Source: Ectobius pallidus (Eukaryota; Arthropoda; Insecta; Blattodea; Ectobiidae). From it: 64,000 bases of DNA. Location of the stretch: contig CAXKWD010000005.1 in the NCBI GenBank assembly GCA_964059195.1, forward strand, positions 137,779,686 through 137,843,685. Direction: 5' to 3'. The notes below the pieces were generated by a model. The model did not search any database, was not told where the DNA came from, and saw nothing but the letters and a program-made list of their open reading frames with translations. Of the stretch, positions 11,191 through 22,280 are shown piece by piece. A program made the position numbers and the translations under genes. Within the stretch, counting starts at the first letter, position 1, and the number at the start of each line of letters is the position of its first letter.

Positions 11191-13646
11191 CATACCATTC
11201 GAGCCCTTCGTCATATTTCAAATTAGACTAATATTGAATTCTTATTTATCAACGTATGCAGTTTATTTATGAATATCAGTGGGAAATAACTCACAGTATC
11301 TGAATAATTTGTCTTTAGGTTACTAAATGACTTCATTGAAATAAATATTATCCATTAGGTAATTTTATGAAGTTCAATATGAACTCACTGTATATTAGTA
11401 ACTGGTCCTTAGATTACTAAATAACTTTATACTGAATTACGAAGTTTTTTTTTGCAGCAAATTTCTCTCAGTATGTGGTCACTGGGAAAATAACTTGTAA
11501 AACGCAGCATTTCACTCACTTTAGAAGCAGAGTTTCTAATGTGTTGTTAACTCACATGGGCTGAAGCCTTGCGTTCCAGGAACGTCAAGGATGTGGGGAA
11601 TGTCGGTATGTGTTTTCTCTCCGATAGGGAAAAAAATCCCTCAGAAACACTGGAGAGAGATGGAAAAATAACACGTGTACATATTTTTGAGCCTGAAACC
11701 CACAACGAGAAATAGTTGTGCAGAAGTCACGGACGTCATCTACGTATCCACCACTGCCCACGAGGGGCAGTTTCTAGCGGACATGAGCTGAGATTAATTC
11801 ACAATCTTACGTACACAAACGCAGGCACAAAGAGAAATAGGCAACAACCCCATTTCCCTCTTTTTTGGAATGCCAGGATTCTAAGGTGACGCTACAAAGC
11901 ACAATATAATGTTTACCCTCTGGCAATGTGTTGAAATGAGGAAACATTTCTGGACTAAAACAACAACTTTCTCTCTGTGTCTATGTCGCTATATATATAT
12001 AGCTTTCTCCTTATCCCTTTATCTCATTCTTTCTTCATCTCTTCTCTACTCTCTCTCTCTCTTTCTCGTTTTTTCTTTTCTCTCTCCTTCATGAAGGCAG
12101 GATGAAATTCATGAAATTTGTTACAGCTGTATAACATATGAGAAGGATTGTCATATAGAAACGAAAGTAAAGAAAACTTCTCTTACCACACGTGTTTTTC
12201 AATAGTATAAGGGGATATTTGCTATTGTTGCAGTTACCAAGTTAACAACATTTCCATTTTGGATTGTACGTATTTTGAATTGTAAGGATATCTCGTCCTT
12301 GTAATTCAGTACCAGGAGTAAAAAATGAAAATGCAGCTTAAATTGTGATAGGCTATTTTCATTTCTTTAAGTAAAAAGCAGGTATTAAAACCATTTTGCA
12401 CATTGTTAATAGTTTAATTGCTCAAGGAAAAAGTAGCATTTTAATATTGGATGCTTCTTCCGCCTTCGGTAGTCTAAAAATTTATTTTTTAAAATTTCTT
12501 ATAGCCTAATATAATTTAAAAAAATATGGAAAAAATTAGAAAATACTTCTATTGAAGGAGTTCGAAAGATAAGAATTATTTTAGACAGTTTGTATTAAAA
12601 GAAATGGAACTTCTTACACAACACACACGAAATACTAGTAGCACGTTATGGCACTAGTGCTAGGTAATTGTTATAGGTAATATAATATTGTAACGAATCG
12701 TGATTTCTGTGGCATAAAAAATACTCTTTTACTTAAGAACATCTGTATATGATTATTAAATAGATTTAGATAGACAAAAATTAAGAATGTTAAAATTCAT
12801 TACGATTTTTTAATTGTTTAATTTCTCACGGTGTTAGCAAATATCGTCCTACTTGGTGGTCAAAAAGACTCCATTTCTTATGTTGGCAGCCGTGCATAAG
12901 TAATCAATAACCTCTGCAGATTTGCATATGTATATGCGGCAGTAGATGGCAGAGCAGCTCGAGGTTCCAATATGGCTCCATGGTAGTCATTTATTAAAAC
13001 ATGTCTAATAGTTATTATTTCAAAAATGTTAACGGCTGTATAAAAAAATAGTGTATGGTTTTATTTTACTCGAAGGATTGCCACATTCTCCCTTACGGGC
13101 TCGCAAGATAAAATCTCTCCTTTTACCATTTCAAATTGCTAATAGTCTAAAATTATAATTAGATATGGTAGAAATCATAAAATACGAAGTTAAGTAATCA
13201 AACCGTATTTACATTGAAGGAGTTCGAATGAATTTTTTTGTTCCTCCTTGGACTATTATTAGTATACTGTACTTGAAAGTCAACGCAAAAAAGTCAATAT
13301 CAAAGTACCTTTTAGTATTCGAATGTTTCATAAATATTCTTCCATGTTCTGTGTATCATAGGATTAAACTACTTACAGTCATTAGTCATTTCCCAGAATC
13401 TGTGTAATAATGAAGGGAGTATATAACAACAGATGAAGATTTCCAGGAAATTCTGCAATAATAAGTATTCGTTACTATCGGCTTAAACTTCACTTTCAAG
13501 CCCTCTACAAATTCTTATTTTTATTTCCATATTACAATTTTGTTATGAATACAATTTTTTGTGTTGTATTAATTGTGTGTATAAAAGATTCCACCCGATC
13601 TCGCTGTTTAGATTTTATAAGACTTATTAGTTGTCAACATAACAAA
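11191..13646. other. No recognised gene; pyrimidine tract and a weak repeat pair
   Basis: A CT-rich tract runs from about 11965 to 12090. A 16-bp block ATTGAAGGAGTTCGAA occurs at 12549 and again at 13213. GTCTAAAA stretches lie upstream of both, suggesting two copies of an old repeat. A CTCF-like sequence is at 12939-12953. No coding signal. Confidence 0.45.
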
Positions 13647-14382
13647 AATATACACTGAACAAACGTGATGACATTAAAATTGTAAAATGTTTAAAATCTT
13701 TTTGTTCTAATAGGGCTGGGGAAGTCCTTAATGACTTACCTGCAGAAACCTTCGAAACGTTTCCTGCTAACGCCATTTTAAAAATATATTGAATGGGGTA
13801 TGTCATAAGAATGTATAATATTACGTAGTTATGTTTGCAAATATTCTTATATGCTAAAGTTTTGAATGGTCAGAGATTTAAAAGAAATTAATACTTATAC
13901 TGATAGGGTATTGGTATGTAGATAGCTTGTTGTGATATTTAATTGTGTAATTGTATGTATAGTGTATCGTTTTATGAATATATGTATGGCTGGTATTAAT
14001 TGCAACACTGCCACCGGGTTGTTGACCCACAAAATAAATTTAAAAAATACATATATTTCGGCTATTCAACCATCTTCAGGTCCTTAATAACCTTTTGCTG
14101 ATGATCTTGTTTCTTGTAACTTCCTTTACATTTTATTGAGTAATAATGTAGAGATACAAGAAATAAGATCATAATACTCTCTTGCTCATGATCTTACTTC
14201 TTGTATTTTTTACATTTTTATTGAGTTATAATGTAAAGATATAATAAATAAAATCATCAGCAAAAGGGCATTAAGGATCTGTAGGTGGCTGAAACCGGAA
14301 TAAATCGTCCAGCCCAATTTGAACTACATTATTTTAAATGTTTTACAATTTTAATTTTACCATGATTGTTCAATGTATATTA
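13647..14382. mobile_element. Element with about 73-bp imperfect terminal inverted repeats
   Basis: The left arm (13647-13719; contains TACACTGAACAAACGTGATG and ends GGGCTGGG) matches the complement of the right arm (14309-14382; begins CCAGCCC and ends near CAATGTATATTA). The arms carry the same AAAATTGTAAAA block. The match runs outward to a TA-rich edge on both sides, compatible with a TA target site, but no clean duplication was established. The interior includes a LINE-tail-like block (GGGTTGTTGACCCACAAAAT, about 14018-14037) and a complete foldback (14057-14298). No transposase frame is present. Confidence 0.65.
14057..14298. repeat. Foldback (palindromic) repeat, about 118-bp arms
   Basis: The left arm starts TTCGGCTATTCAACCATCTT and contains CCTTTTGCTGATGATCTTG. 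The right arm ends in the complement (AAATCATCAGCAAAAGGG ... GGCTGAAACCGG). The arms match along most of their length with small indels. Each arm also carries its own near-palindrome around TACATTTTATTGAG/TAATGTA, so a four-way fold is possible. It sits inside the larger inverted repeat 13647-14382. Confidence 0.75.
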
Positions 14383-14845
14383 CTTATTGCCAGCTATAAT
14401 GTTTAAATACGTACGAGGGTATTAAGCAGATGGATACGCAAATAAGCTTTATAAAATCAAAATAATCAAAAGCTGGAATCTTTTTACACACATTAAACAA
14501 CATGTAGTTATATCCCTCGTAGGCAAAAAATGAGATTCATCAATAACAATTTATCCTGAATATAATTTTACACATACCGTAACATGTAGGAAGGAATATG
14601 TTCGAAATCAATCATAATGAATAATACCGACTTTATTCCAACTAACAATAATAATTATATTAAATACACTTAATAAATCATATCCCCCATTTGCCGTATT
14701 TATTATTGAGCTGTAATCACATCTTCCTTTTTCTTTACTCATAATGTCCGTTTTCAAATGTATAAACGATTTGCTTAAGAGAACAGTTGGGCCTTTGAAC
14801 ATTGATTAATCACAAAACTTCAAGTTTTTAGCTTATTGGTTTATT
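14383..14845. other. No recognised feature
   Basis: AT-rich. A 64-codon minus-strand frame at 14608-14802 has no motif. Confidence 0.45.
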
Positions 14846-15200
14846 GGGTACGCCCTGGTAGAGTTGTTTAATTCTCTGCCTACAAACAGGAAGGGGAAAT
14901 TGATCCAGGTGGGTAGGCAAAAACATGGAATTGCAATAATAATTTATATAATTAATGGACCAATGTTTCAAGCATCTTCAATTATTTGAAAATAATTAAT
15001 TAATGAGATAATTTTTGTTTTCAATTTAAACTCAATTAACTTTCACAATTTAACAATTAAACCATTTCAGGTTTCCATTAGGAATTTTTAATTGGCCTAA
15101 TCCTTCTAGTGGCGCTTTGATCTTTGTGTCGATTAAGCCTCTAACAAAAATTGGCGGGCCTGGTGGAGGTTAGGAGGATTGGTGTCGTGAAACGATTGTA
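14846..15200 (+). mobile_element. SINE family A, old copy split by an insertion of about 170 bp
   Basis: A degenerate tRNA-like head (GGGTACGCCCTGGTAGAG ... AAACAGGAAGGGG ... TTGATCCAGG, 14846-14911) is followed by about 170 bp of AT-rich DNA absent from other copies. The family A body then resumes at about 15092 (AATTGGCCTAATCCTTCT, GTCGATTAAGCCTCTAACA) and fades after about 15200. Head and body are in the right order and strand, so one interrupted copy is simpler than two fragments. The B box is damaged (TTGATCCAGG). Confidence 0.65.
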
Positions 15201-15599
15201 TAAATTTCCGATGGCTTTAATCTACAGGAGCTCGAAGGGCCATCCCGACCTGTAAATGTATTTTGGCCTTTTCACTGATATTGAAGTCCGTGTGCGTCGC
15301 AGCAAAAATAGCATAAAGGCTGAGATATAATCTTAATGTGTTAATGCTTTATCTTAAAAATTATGAGGATATTTATCTATTTATTCAAATTGTCATATGA
15401 AAAGCACAGACCTAGAACGCTAAAATATGTTATGTATTAGTAATTAAGATAAGTGAACACTTCCGCTCTTTTCTTGTTGCCTCCTATCACTTCCGCTCGG
15501 AAGGTTATTGTTTTGGTAAACAAACCAAAACATCCAGAAATATAATGTAAGTATCGATGGATTATTCATTTATGTCTTTGGAGCAGTTCATCCCCTTAA
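15201..15599. other. No recognised feature
   Basis: Unclassified DNA between two SINE-like copies. No gene-like frame. Confidence 0.4.
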
Positions 15600-15790
15600 A
15601 TTTCGGCCACTCACAGAAAAAGGTTTTGGCCGAGGTTCCATTCCCGGCCAGACCGTGTGAGACTTTTAGGGGACAAATCGGTACGAGAGGGTCCCCCCCC
15701 CCAAAAGTACTTCGAATTCTATCTGCTCCTTTTTTCTCAATCGCTGCACCTCCCATCCGTCAGCCCGTAGTGTGCGACAAGACTGGCTTG
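15600..15790 (+). mobile_element. SINE-like copy (family E), partial
   Basis: A B-box-like GGTTCCATTCC (15634-15644, one mismatch to GGTTCRANNCC) lies within GGCCGAGGTTCCATTCCCGG and is followed by GTGTGAGACTTTTAGGGGAC. The arrangement is typical of tRNA-derived SINE heads. There is a poly-C run near 15690. No second copy exists in the window and the A box is not convincing. The open frame spanning it (15557-15817) is probably fortuitous. Confidence 0.4.
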
Positions 15791-16262
15791 GACTACAAAA
15801 TAATAAATTACACTTGACCATCCTTTAAAAGGAGTGTTTCAGATTCTTCAAAACATTATTCTATTTTACCGAAATTTTTTATCGTTATTTTTAACATTTG
15901 AAGGAAATAGGGTTTAAAAAAGAATTACAAAATAAGAAAAACAGAAGATAATTATTAATTTCATTTTCAGTGGTCGACATATTAAGGTGTGATTTTAGTG
16001 GTGTTTATTCGATACTATTCTAATAAAGATATCCAAGGGGTAGAGGTGATTTAGTAATAAAATAATTTATCTATATAACAGCTATGCCAACATTGTATCG
16101 TGCTCTGAGTTCGAGTGTCTGCAGGAGGTTAGTAGGGGCTAGAAAGACAACATACATACAAAATCATAAACTTGAATCAGGGTTTGTCTCGTCTGGCATA
16201 GGCCCACGTATATAAAATACACTGAACTTTGAAATTGAAGCAACTGCAACTGGCAAGTACTT
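15791..16262. other. No recognised feature
   Basis: AT-rich. Nothing shared with other parts of the window. Confidence 0.4.
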
Positions 16263-16469
16263 GTGGATATCGCCTGCAGTTCTTCGTTTAGACTACTTCT
16301 TCAGCACATTCGCTGTGCATATAATCTAAACGCTGATCTTCAGGCAATACCAGTACGTGATCCTGACAGCAACTGTGTATGCGAACTGTGCGATCAACTT
16401 TGTGAGAGATATCATGTCGTCACGTGCAAACAAAGGCATAAGAACCTAGTGGAGTTTTGTAAGATGTAA
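16263..16469 (+). pseudogene. Possible LINE C-terminal zinc-knuckle remnant
   Basis: A 68-codon frame ends with CVCELCDQLCERYHVVTCKQ and a few more residues. The C-x2-C, then H, then C spacing recalls the CCHC-like motif that follows the reverse transcriptase in several LINE clades. The upstream part has no reverse-transcriptase motif, and length alone is not significant. It could equally be a chance cysteine-rich frame. Confidence 0.3.
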
Positions 16470-16656
16470 GATGTTATAACTCTTAAAAACTTGCACAATT
16501 TGTGCGCATTTCTGTTTAATTAAATTAATGCTTGCTAAAACAAAATTTTTGAAAAAATAAACAAACTAGGCTATCTGAATTATTTCGTATAATCATATAA
16601 GGGAATACTATTATTATTCAGTTGTTTCGTTTTGTTTATCCATAGGAATTAAAATA

Positions 16657-16687
16657 TTTATTATTATTATTACTGTATTATTATTAC

Positions 16688-16732
<45 letters not shown>

Positions 16733-16743
16733 GTTATTATTAT
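16657..16743. repeat. (ATT)n microsatellite
   Basis: Interrupted ATT tract with two TACTGTA/TACAGTA breaks near 16672-16690. Poly-asparagine frames on the minus strand are artefacts. Confidence 0.95.
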
Positions 16744-18188
16744 GTACAGATGTGTTTGTTTTTGTCTCTGTAGTATTCATGAATTTGTATACATGAGCAT
16801 TCCGTTCAAACACGCAAATAAAAATAAATATATAGCTTATAGTTATAGCCACAGTCCGGATTTTGATGACCTAAAAATACTTAAAAATGAGGTATAAAAT
16901 GACTGCAAAAATACATTAAAAAATTGTATGAAAATTCCAGTTTATTCAGCAGACTTGTGTCTATTCAATATATTTCTGTTGTGTGCGTGTGTGTGTGTAC
17001 GGGGGGTTTGTCTGTAATCTAATCAATAGATAATACATATACATTCTTTCAATACTGTTACAAGGAATAAGAATATACCTAAGAATATAGCTAAGAATAT
17101 AATTAGTGAACTTTATTTTAGAATAAATATAATTGTGTCTTTCCTCTGTTTCAGGTAAGTTAAACTATCATCTTCCTAATAATACCCAGAATTAAGCTGG
17201 AAACATGCTTGAGAATCTACCCAATAGAGGCCTATAGATCGACAAATATCTGTAAGTAAGGAAAATTTTGACTGTTATATGAAGCATTAGGATTATGGAG
17301 AGTAGGATCGCACACATCCACTAAGTAGGAAATTTAATTTCATTCAATAAATTTAATATCTTAGTATACTAGCACATCACATTATTAAATTGTAATGTAT
17401 TGAGCACGCGAAATGGCACAATGGTAGTCTGTTCACATGATCTGTAACGAGTGAGGTTAAGAAACAAGGTTCATTGCTGCTAGTAAAGGACGTAACATTG
17501 AAATCATTGAAATAGGTGCCATGATAGTATCTACTTTTTAGCTGACTATGTAATGTAATTTAACTAAGTTACCTAAGTGTTTCGAATGAATTCAAATACA
17601 GAGGATACCAAATGCTATAAGTTTAACCAAACCTGAAACAGGTAGTCATGAACACGAAAAACCTAACAAGAATAGTACAGTTCAATTTTAGAACCACAAT
17701 AAAATTAGTGTAATAACTCTGAAATATTCTTGGACTTTATCCCAAAAACCACGTTAACAATAACAGTGTCGGATTCATTGCCAGCAGAGAATAGAACGAT
17801 CATCTAAAATTTCATTAACCAGAATAACAATCCTAAAATGGTAACACATACTAATTCATTAATAAATAACAAAACATATTAAATCTTCCTAAAGTATAAT
17901 TCTTGTAATTATTTTAAGATGCTCTCATGGTAGCTGAATTTATACCCGACGCGTATCCACTTCTGGAGTATTTGGGCACATGTTATGGCATCCACAGCGC
18001 TTTGAAAATATTGCACTTAAAAGTTGGGAGTGTACAAAAAAGGACCAGCATTTCTTTTAATCTGCAAGAATATTTTATTGTTCTTTTATGTTTATTTTAC
18101 GATATAACGTTGTACTTCAAGTACACAATTTTTATCCATTGACTATTTACAATAGATAGTAATGTAAAGTAACATATTTTAACATCTT
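16744..18188. other. No recognised gene
   Basis: Contains a short tandem AAGAATATACCT/AAGAATATAGCT at 17068-17103 and the splice-like motif at 17155. A weak tRNA-like patch with TGGCACAATGG (about 17413) has no proper B box. No coding signature. Confidence 0.5.
17138..17160 (+). promoter_or_regulatory. Candidate recursive (zero-length exon) splice site
   Basis: A pyrimidine-rich run TCTTTCCTCTGTTTCAG ends at 17154. It is followed directly by a strong 5' splice site GTAAGT (17155-17160). A 3' splice site abutting a 5' splice site is the hallmark of ratchet points used to remove very long introns in insects. If real, it implies that this DNA lies inside a long plus-strand intron. This is sequence-motif evidence only. 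Confidence 0.4.
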
Positions 18189-18262
18189 ATTTATATAAAG
18201 TAGATTTATTTTGCCTGGCTGAGTTAAGGCCATAAGGCCTTCTCTTCCATTCAACCAGGTTA
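18189..18262 (-). mobile_element. LINE 3' hairpin tail, minus strand
   Basis: Read on the minus strand, CCTGGTTGAATGGAAGAG leads into AAGGCCTTATGGCCTTAACT and CAGCCAGGC, then an A/T-rich tail. This is the same terminal hairpin as at 55652-55700 (plus), with 25 identical central bases (18221-18245 versus the complement of 55668-55692). Only the tail region is recognisable here. Confidence 0.75.
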
Positions 18263-20100
18263 AAAATATATGCAATGTAGATTTACATTAATAAACAATA
18301 CTATGTAGCGAGTATAAGGTTGAAAATAGCAATACATTTTAATGCGTATTTTACTTGTAGAACATTCTGTACGCCTGAAACTCGCATACTTCTCAGAGTT
18401 TATATTAAACATTGGCAGCGTTCTGAAGTTACTACTTGCTGAAACTCTAAATTAATATCTCTCCAGTCGTTTGTTATCGAGCAAAGACTAATCTGATCTT
18501 GGGAGCGCTTTGAGCAATATTGCAAGCAGGGAACATCGAATTCCAATTGATACAACATTGAAGCAAGCGCTTCTGCAACTTGAAGGAGGGTTCTATACGT
18601 GTAAATACATTTCCTTCCCTTTCATCTGTTATTACGGACAATCTTCATTCTCGGACTGTATCAAGATCTGTACGTGTTCGTCGTTGCTCCCCACATTTCC
18701 TTGTCCGTGGCGACCGACCGTTAATTTCCCTCCGTTCTCTTCTTAGCCTACATCACTCTAGGGACTGAATTAGCAAAGTCTGTCTGCTCCTTGTAATAAG
18801 AAATGTGCGGTCTCGTCGATTAGCAAGTGTTATTTGCTCCTGATTTTATTTGATTTCCTATTTTCTGCCTCGAATAACAATAATGCAGGTTGGCGTTTTT
18901 ACTCGTTAGTCTTTTATTAGATTTGCCTCCCTTGTTAAAGAAAGAAGGATAAGAAATTACTTCATTAGCTTATAATTTATACGATGGGTAAATTTACTCA
19001 TTAATCAGCCCATGCATTTCAGAATTTCATTATGAATAAAAGCCTCGATCTAACAAATTTTCGCATTTCCAAAGCTTAATTTTTGTTTTCTTGCAAACTT
19101 AGGGACAACGTTTTTAACCCACCAAGTATTATGATTTTTGAGATCATCATGAAAAATTTTATATATAAAAAGGCGTTGATAATTTTAATATTTCCAATTA
19201 TTAAACTTAGTCTTTTAATAATCATATGGAAGTATTTTAACAAAAAGAGTATTTTCCATGTGAAGCAATGAAAATTGGTTACCCTAGATTGTTATAATTT
19301 TATACCATTCATTGGCATAATTTTATCCTTTTAATTAAAAACATCTATCGTTAATACTACTTCTTCAACTGTCTAAAAATGTATTTAAGAGAACTGTTTA
19401 CGTGTGAGTTGCAAGTTTGTGCAACTACAGTGTACCATTGGAATGGTCTAATCGTCCAAGCAGCGAGGGTGGCATGAAGAGTGTCACAGACTATGTTCTT
19501 TGGCAGGGAGAGAACAGATAAAGATAGGGGAGAGGGATGCAAGACCATCCGCTAAACCGTGAAATCTGCCCTTCAATCTCCTCTATCCCTTCCTCCCTAT
19601 TCCACTCAGTCTTCCTTCCACTTTCAAGACAATTGCCACCGGAAAAGGATGATTGGCCATTGGCTACTTGGCATTTTGTGACTACGTTGGAAAAAATAGA
19701 TCAGCAATAAAAAGAGCTTTTGTCTTGGACCCACTATTCAGGTTAATGCACCCTAGCTCTTGCGTTTTGTGCTTTGCTCCCTTCTGTAAGTGAAATAGGG
19801 ATCTCATTCCACTCTTCGTAGTTTCAATATGACCACTATTTGATTCAATTGCTTATAAGGAAATTACGGTATACAGGCAAAGAAAACTCACTGACATTTT
19901 CGTTTAATATTAATAAGCCGTCCTGTTCTTCTTATGGGAGTTATTGATTCCCTTCTTACTCTCTGTCCCAAAATTCAGTGCCAGTTTTCATCATTTATTC
20001 ACCTGGCTTGGTCAGATTATTTAGCCCACAAAAAATGCATTTTGACCAAAATTGAAACATCACTTTTGTTAATGATGGAATAATTAAATTTTAAAGGAGC
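18263..20100. other. No recognised gene
   Basis: A pyrimidine-rich tract lies at about 19560-19640. Open frames of 62-78 codons (18510-18768 and 19083-19271 on plus; 19357-19548 on minus) carry no motif. Nothing else was identified. Confidence 0.5.
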
Positions 20101-20116
20101 TGAATTTATATGGATA

Positions 20117-20690
20117 TATAATCAATCATCAAGTAAAACCATCAGTGGGATGTAACCTTAAATACATGTAATCTATCTACAACCATTCTTCTTCTTCTTT
20201 CGTTTCACCCTCTTTGGGGTACGTTGAATCAGTCATTTCTTTGTGTGTTGTTCCTTCCTAAGTGCCCAGTATTTCTTCATTCTTTCTGATCTTCTCTTCC
20301 TCTCTTCTTCAGAGATAATAGGTTTGGACTTCAGTGACGACCTGTCATGGAACCTTGTATTTTCGTCTTTAGTTATTATTTTAGCCGTTCGATCTAATAG
20401 TGATTTTTCTGTAATTTTTAACTCGACTAGGTCTTTTTCAGTTTCTTTAAACCAGTTGGGTTTTGTTTTGCGGTTGCGGAAGAAGTCAAAGATTTGTTTG
20501 GTTAATCTAACAGAGTCCATTCTAAGAAGATGACCATAGAAATTTATCCTCCTTTTTCGCATAGTGTCTGAAAGTTTTTCAATTTTCTTGTAGAGGGTTT
20601 CATTCTTGATGTATATCATCTTATTGTCCTGAAATTTAGGTCCTATGATTTTTCTTAAAATCTTCCTTTCATTTAACGTTTAAAATTTAT
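20117..20690 (-). pseudogene. LINE reverse-transcriptase polyprotein, C-terminal fragment with 3' UTR
   Basis: A minus-strand frame ends at 20233. It can be read back past its first methionine (20619) to about 20685, through ERKILRKIIGPKFQ before MIYIKNETLYKKIEKLS. The hallmark is DTMRKRRINFYGHLLRM, which matches the R-K-R-R-x-x-F-Y-G-H-L-x-R-M block found after the reverse-transcriptase domain of many insect LINEs. Downstream of the stop (on minus) comes a short UTR with a GAAGAAGAAGAA run at about 20185 and a terminal CCACTGATGGTTTTACTTGA block (20127-20150). A variant of that block occurs alone at 9.45 kb. The catalytic polymerase motifs and everything 5' are missing, so this is a typical 5'-truncated dead insertion. 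The frame is uninterrupted for about 150 codons, which suggests moderate age. The clade is not determined. Confidence 0.8.
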
Positions 20691-22159
20691 TTTTTTAAAT
20701 AATATATTTTAATGAAAAAGAAAATCTGAATAAAATGATTTTTGAAAAAATACTTATACTGTAGATATTCCAAATATTGTAGATGATTTGTTTCATATGA
20801 TGTTTGCAAATAGATAGAAAAAAGAATTACTAAAAAATGTTGCCATATGTGGAAATTATCACGGAAACGGCATTTTACAGCGCGAATCGTGGCTGCCATT
20901 TTGTAACTGTAACAGTTCAATTGATTATGAAAATAGTATGTATTGTTAGAGATAGTCAATAAAGAAAATACCAGATTACAAGATTACAGAACAATTCATT
21001 GCTAAGAAAAGAATAATAATGAATGTCACCTATTTCTAACCTATGAATTTAGTCCCCCCTACACATTATCGTTTAATGTGACGCAATCAGGAGCAGTGAA
21101 AAGGTTAAATAAATCTAAAACAATGTTTAAATGTACCGCTAATTGAAAGTGATGAAGTAATTTCTTTTAAAATGCTTCCTCCATTATGAGGCTGCCGAAA
21201 AGACGAAGCTTACTATCTAGGTAAGAACATTAACAAGGATAAACAGAAAAAAATTACACAATAGGAAGTTGAAAATGTATAACCAGTAAGAAACGTAGAA
21301 AAGTGTTCATAGATGAAACAATAAAAAGTAAAGCAATAGGGTATATAAACAGTACTTAAACGCTATTTTTTGTAGGTTTTTAAAGTAAATTGCAAATTCA
21401 AGTGTATTCATAAGGACTCAAGGCTAATTTTCTCTATGTACTAAACAGCGTTATGTGCAGTTATTAGAGCTTTCTTTGAGCATAGTTTAGTTTTTCAGGA
21501 CCGAATATCCAGAAGAAGTCTGGAATGAAATTATATGAGTTTCTTGAACTATGCTTTGTGGAGTAGACACAATTCGTTTTCCATATATATTTTTGACTTC
21601 CATTCTTCAGTCTGAATTTCAAAATGTTGTAATTTGCACTATGGAGACCACAAGTCTGGGTTACGTTACTTATATGTCTCGACGTGTTTTAAAGAATCTC
21701 TTACCAAAATTGCTACTCTTTGAATCCAGACCGCGTACAAACAACATTTATGATTCTTTGCACCACATACACTTACTGGTTTTGTTCCTTGCGAAATATC
21801 AATAACACTTACTCATGTTGGAAACTCCATATGCTTTTTAGGGCGAATGTTTTCTGTCATTTCGCAGTGTCGTAATTCATTTCTTTCCCAATCCATTTCA
21901 TGCTGCTTCCCTGGAGCGTCTGTACGTTCTCAGTTTTTAAAATATAAAAGTAAAGTAAAGTGTTCGATATAACTTGAAGACCCTTTGTGTTCCGGAAAGT
22001 TGAAGTTGTCACTTTTCTAGACATATGGTACGAAAAGTTAGTAAGATTGGTCAGCCTTATATCCTGCCGCCTAATGAGTTAAATTAAAAGGCATGTACGT
22101 AAGAGTTTTCTTATGATTTTTATAAGAATGTAGCATTAATTTTATTACACATCCTGGTT
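20691..22159. other. No recognised feature
   Basis: AT-rich. Frames at 20687-20959 (-) and 21551-21805 (+) have no domain. Confidence 0.5.
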
Positions 22160-22280
22160 TATTATATATATTTATAAATATTATATTATATATTGCATAT
22201 ATTTATAAATATTATATATTGTATATTTATAAATATTATATTATATATTTATAAATATTATATTATATATTTATATATGT
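22160..22280. repeat. AT-only tandem repeat
   Basis: Four TTTATAAAT blocks (22171, 22202, 22226, 22248) are separated by TATTATAT filler, spacing 22-31 bp. The tract is almost purely A/T and self-complementary, so cruciform-prone. Confidence 0.85.

Noticed and set aside
13735..13760. Second recursive splice site on the minus strand (CTGCAG then GTAAGT)
   Set aside because: The upstream minus-strand sequence is purine-rich with no polypyrimidine tract, and it lies in an inverted-repeat element.
17405..17470. tRNA gene or SINE head
   Set aside because: Only an A-box-like TGGCACAATGG is present. There is no B box and the stems do not pair.
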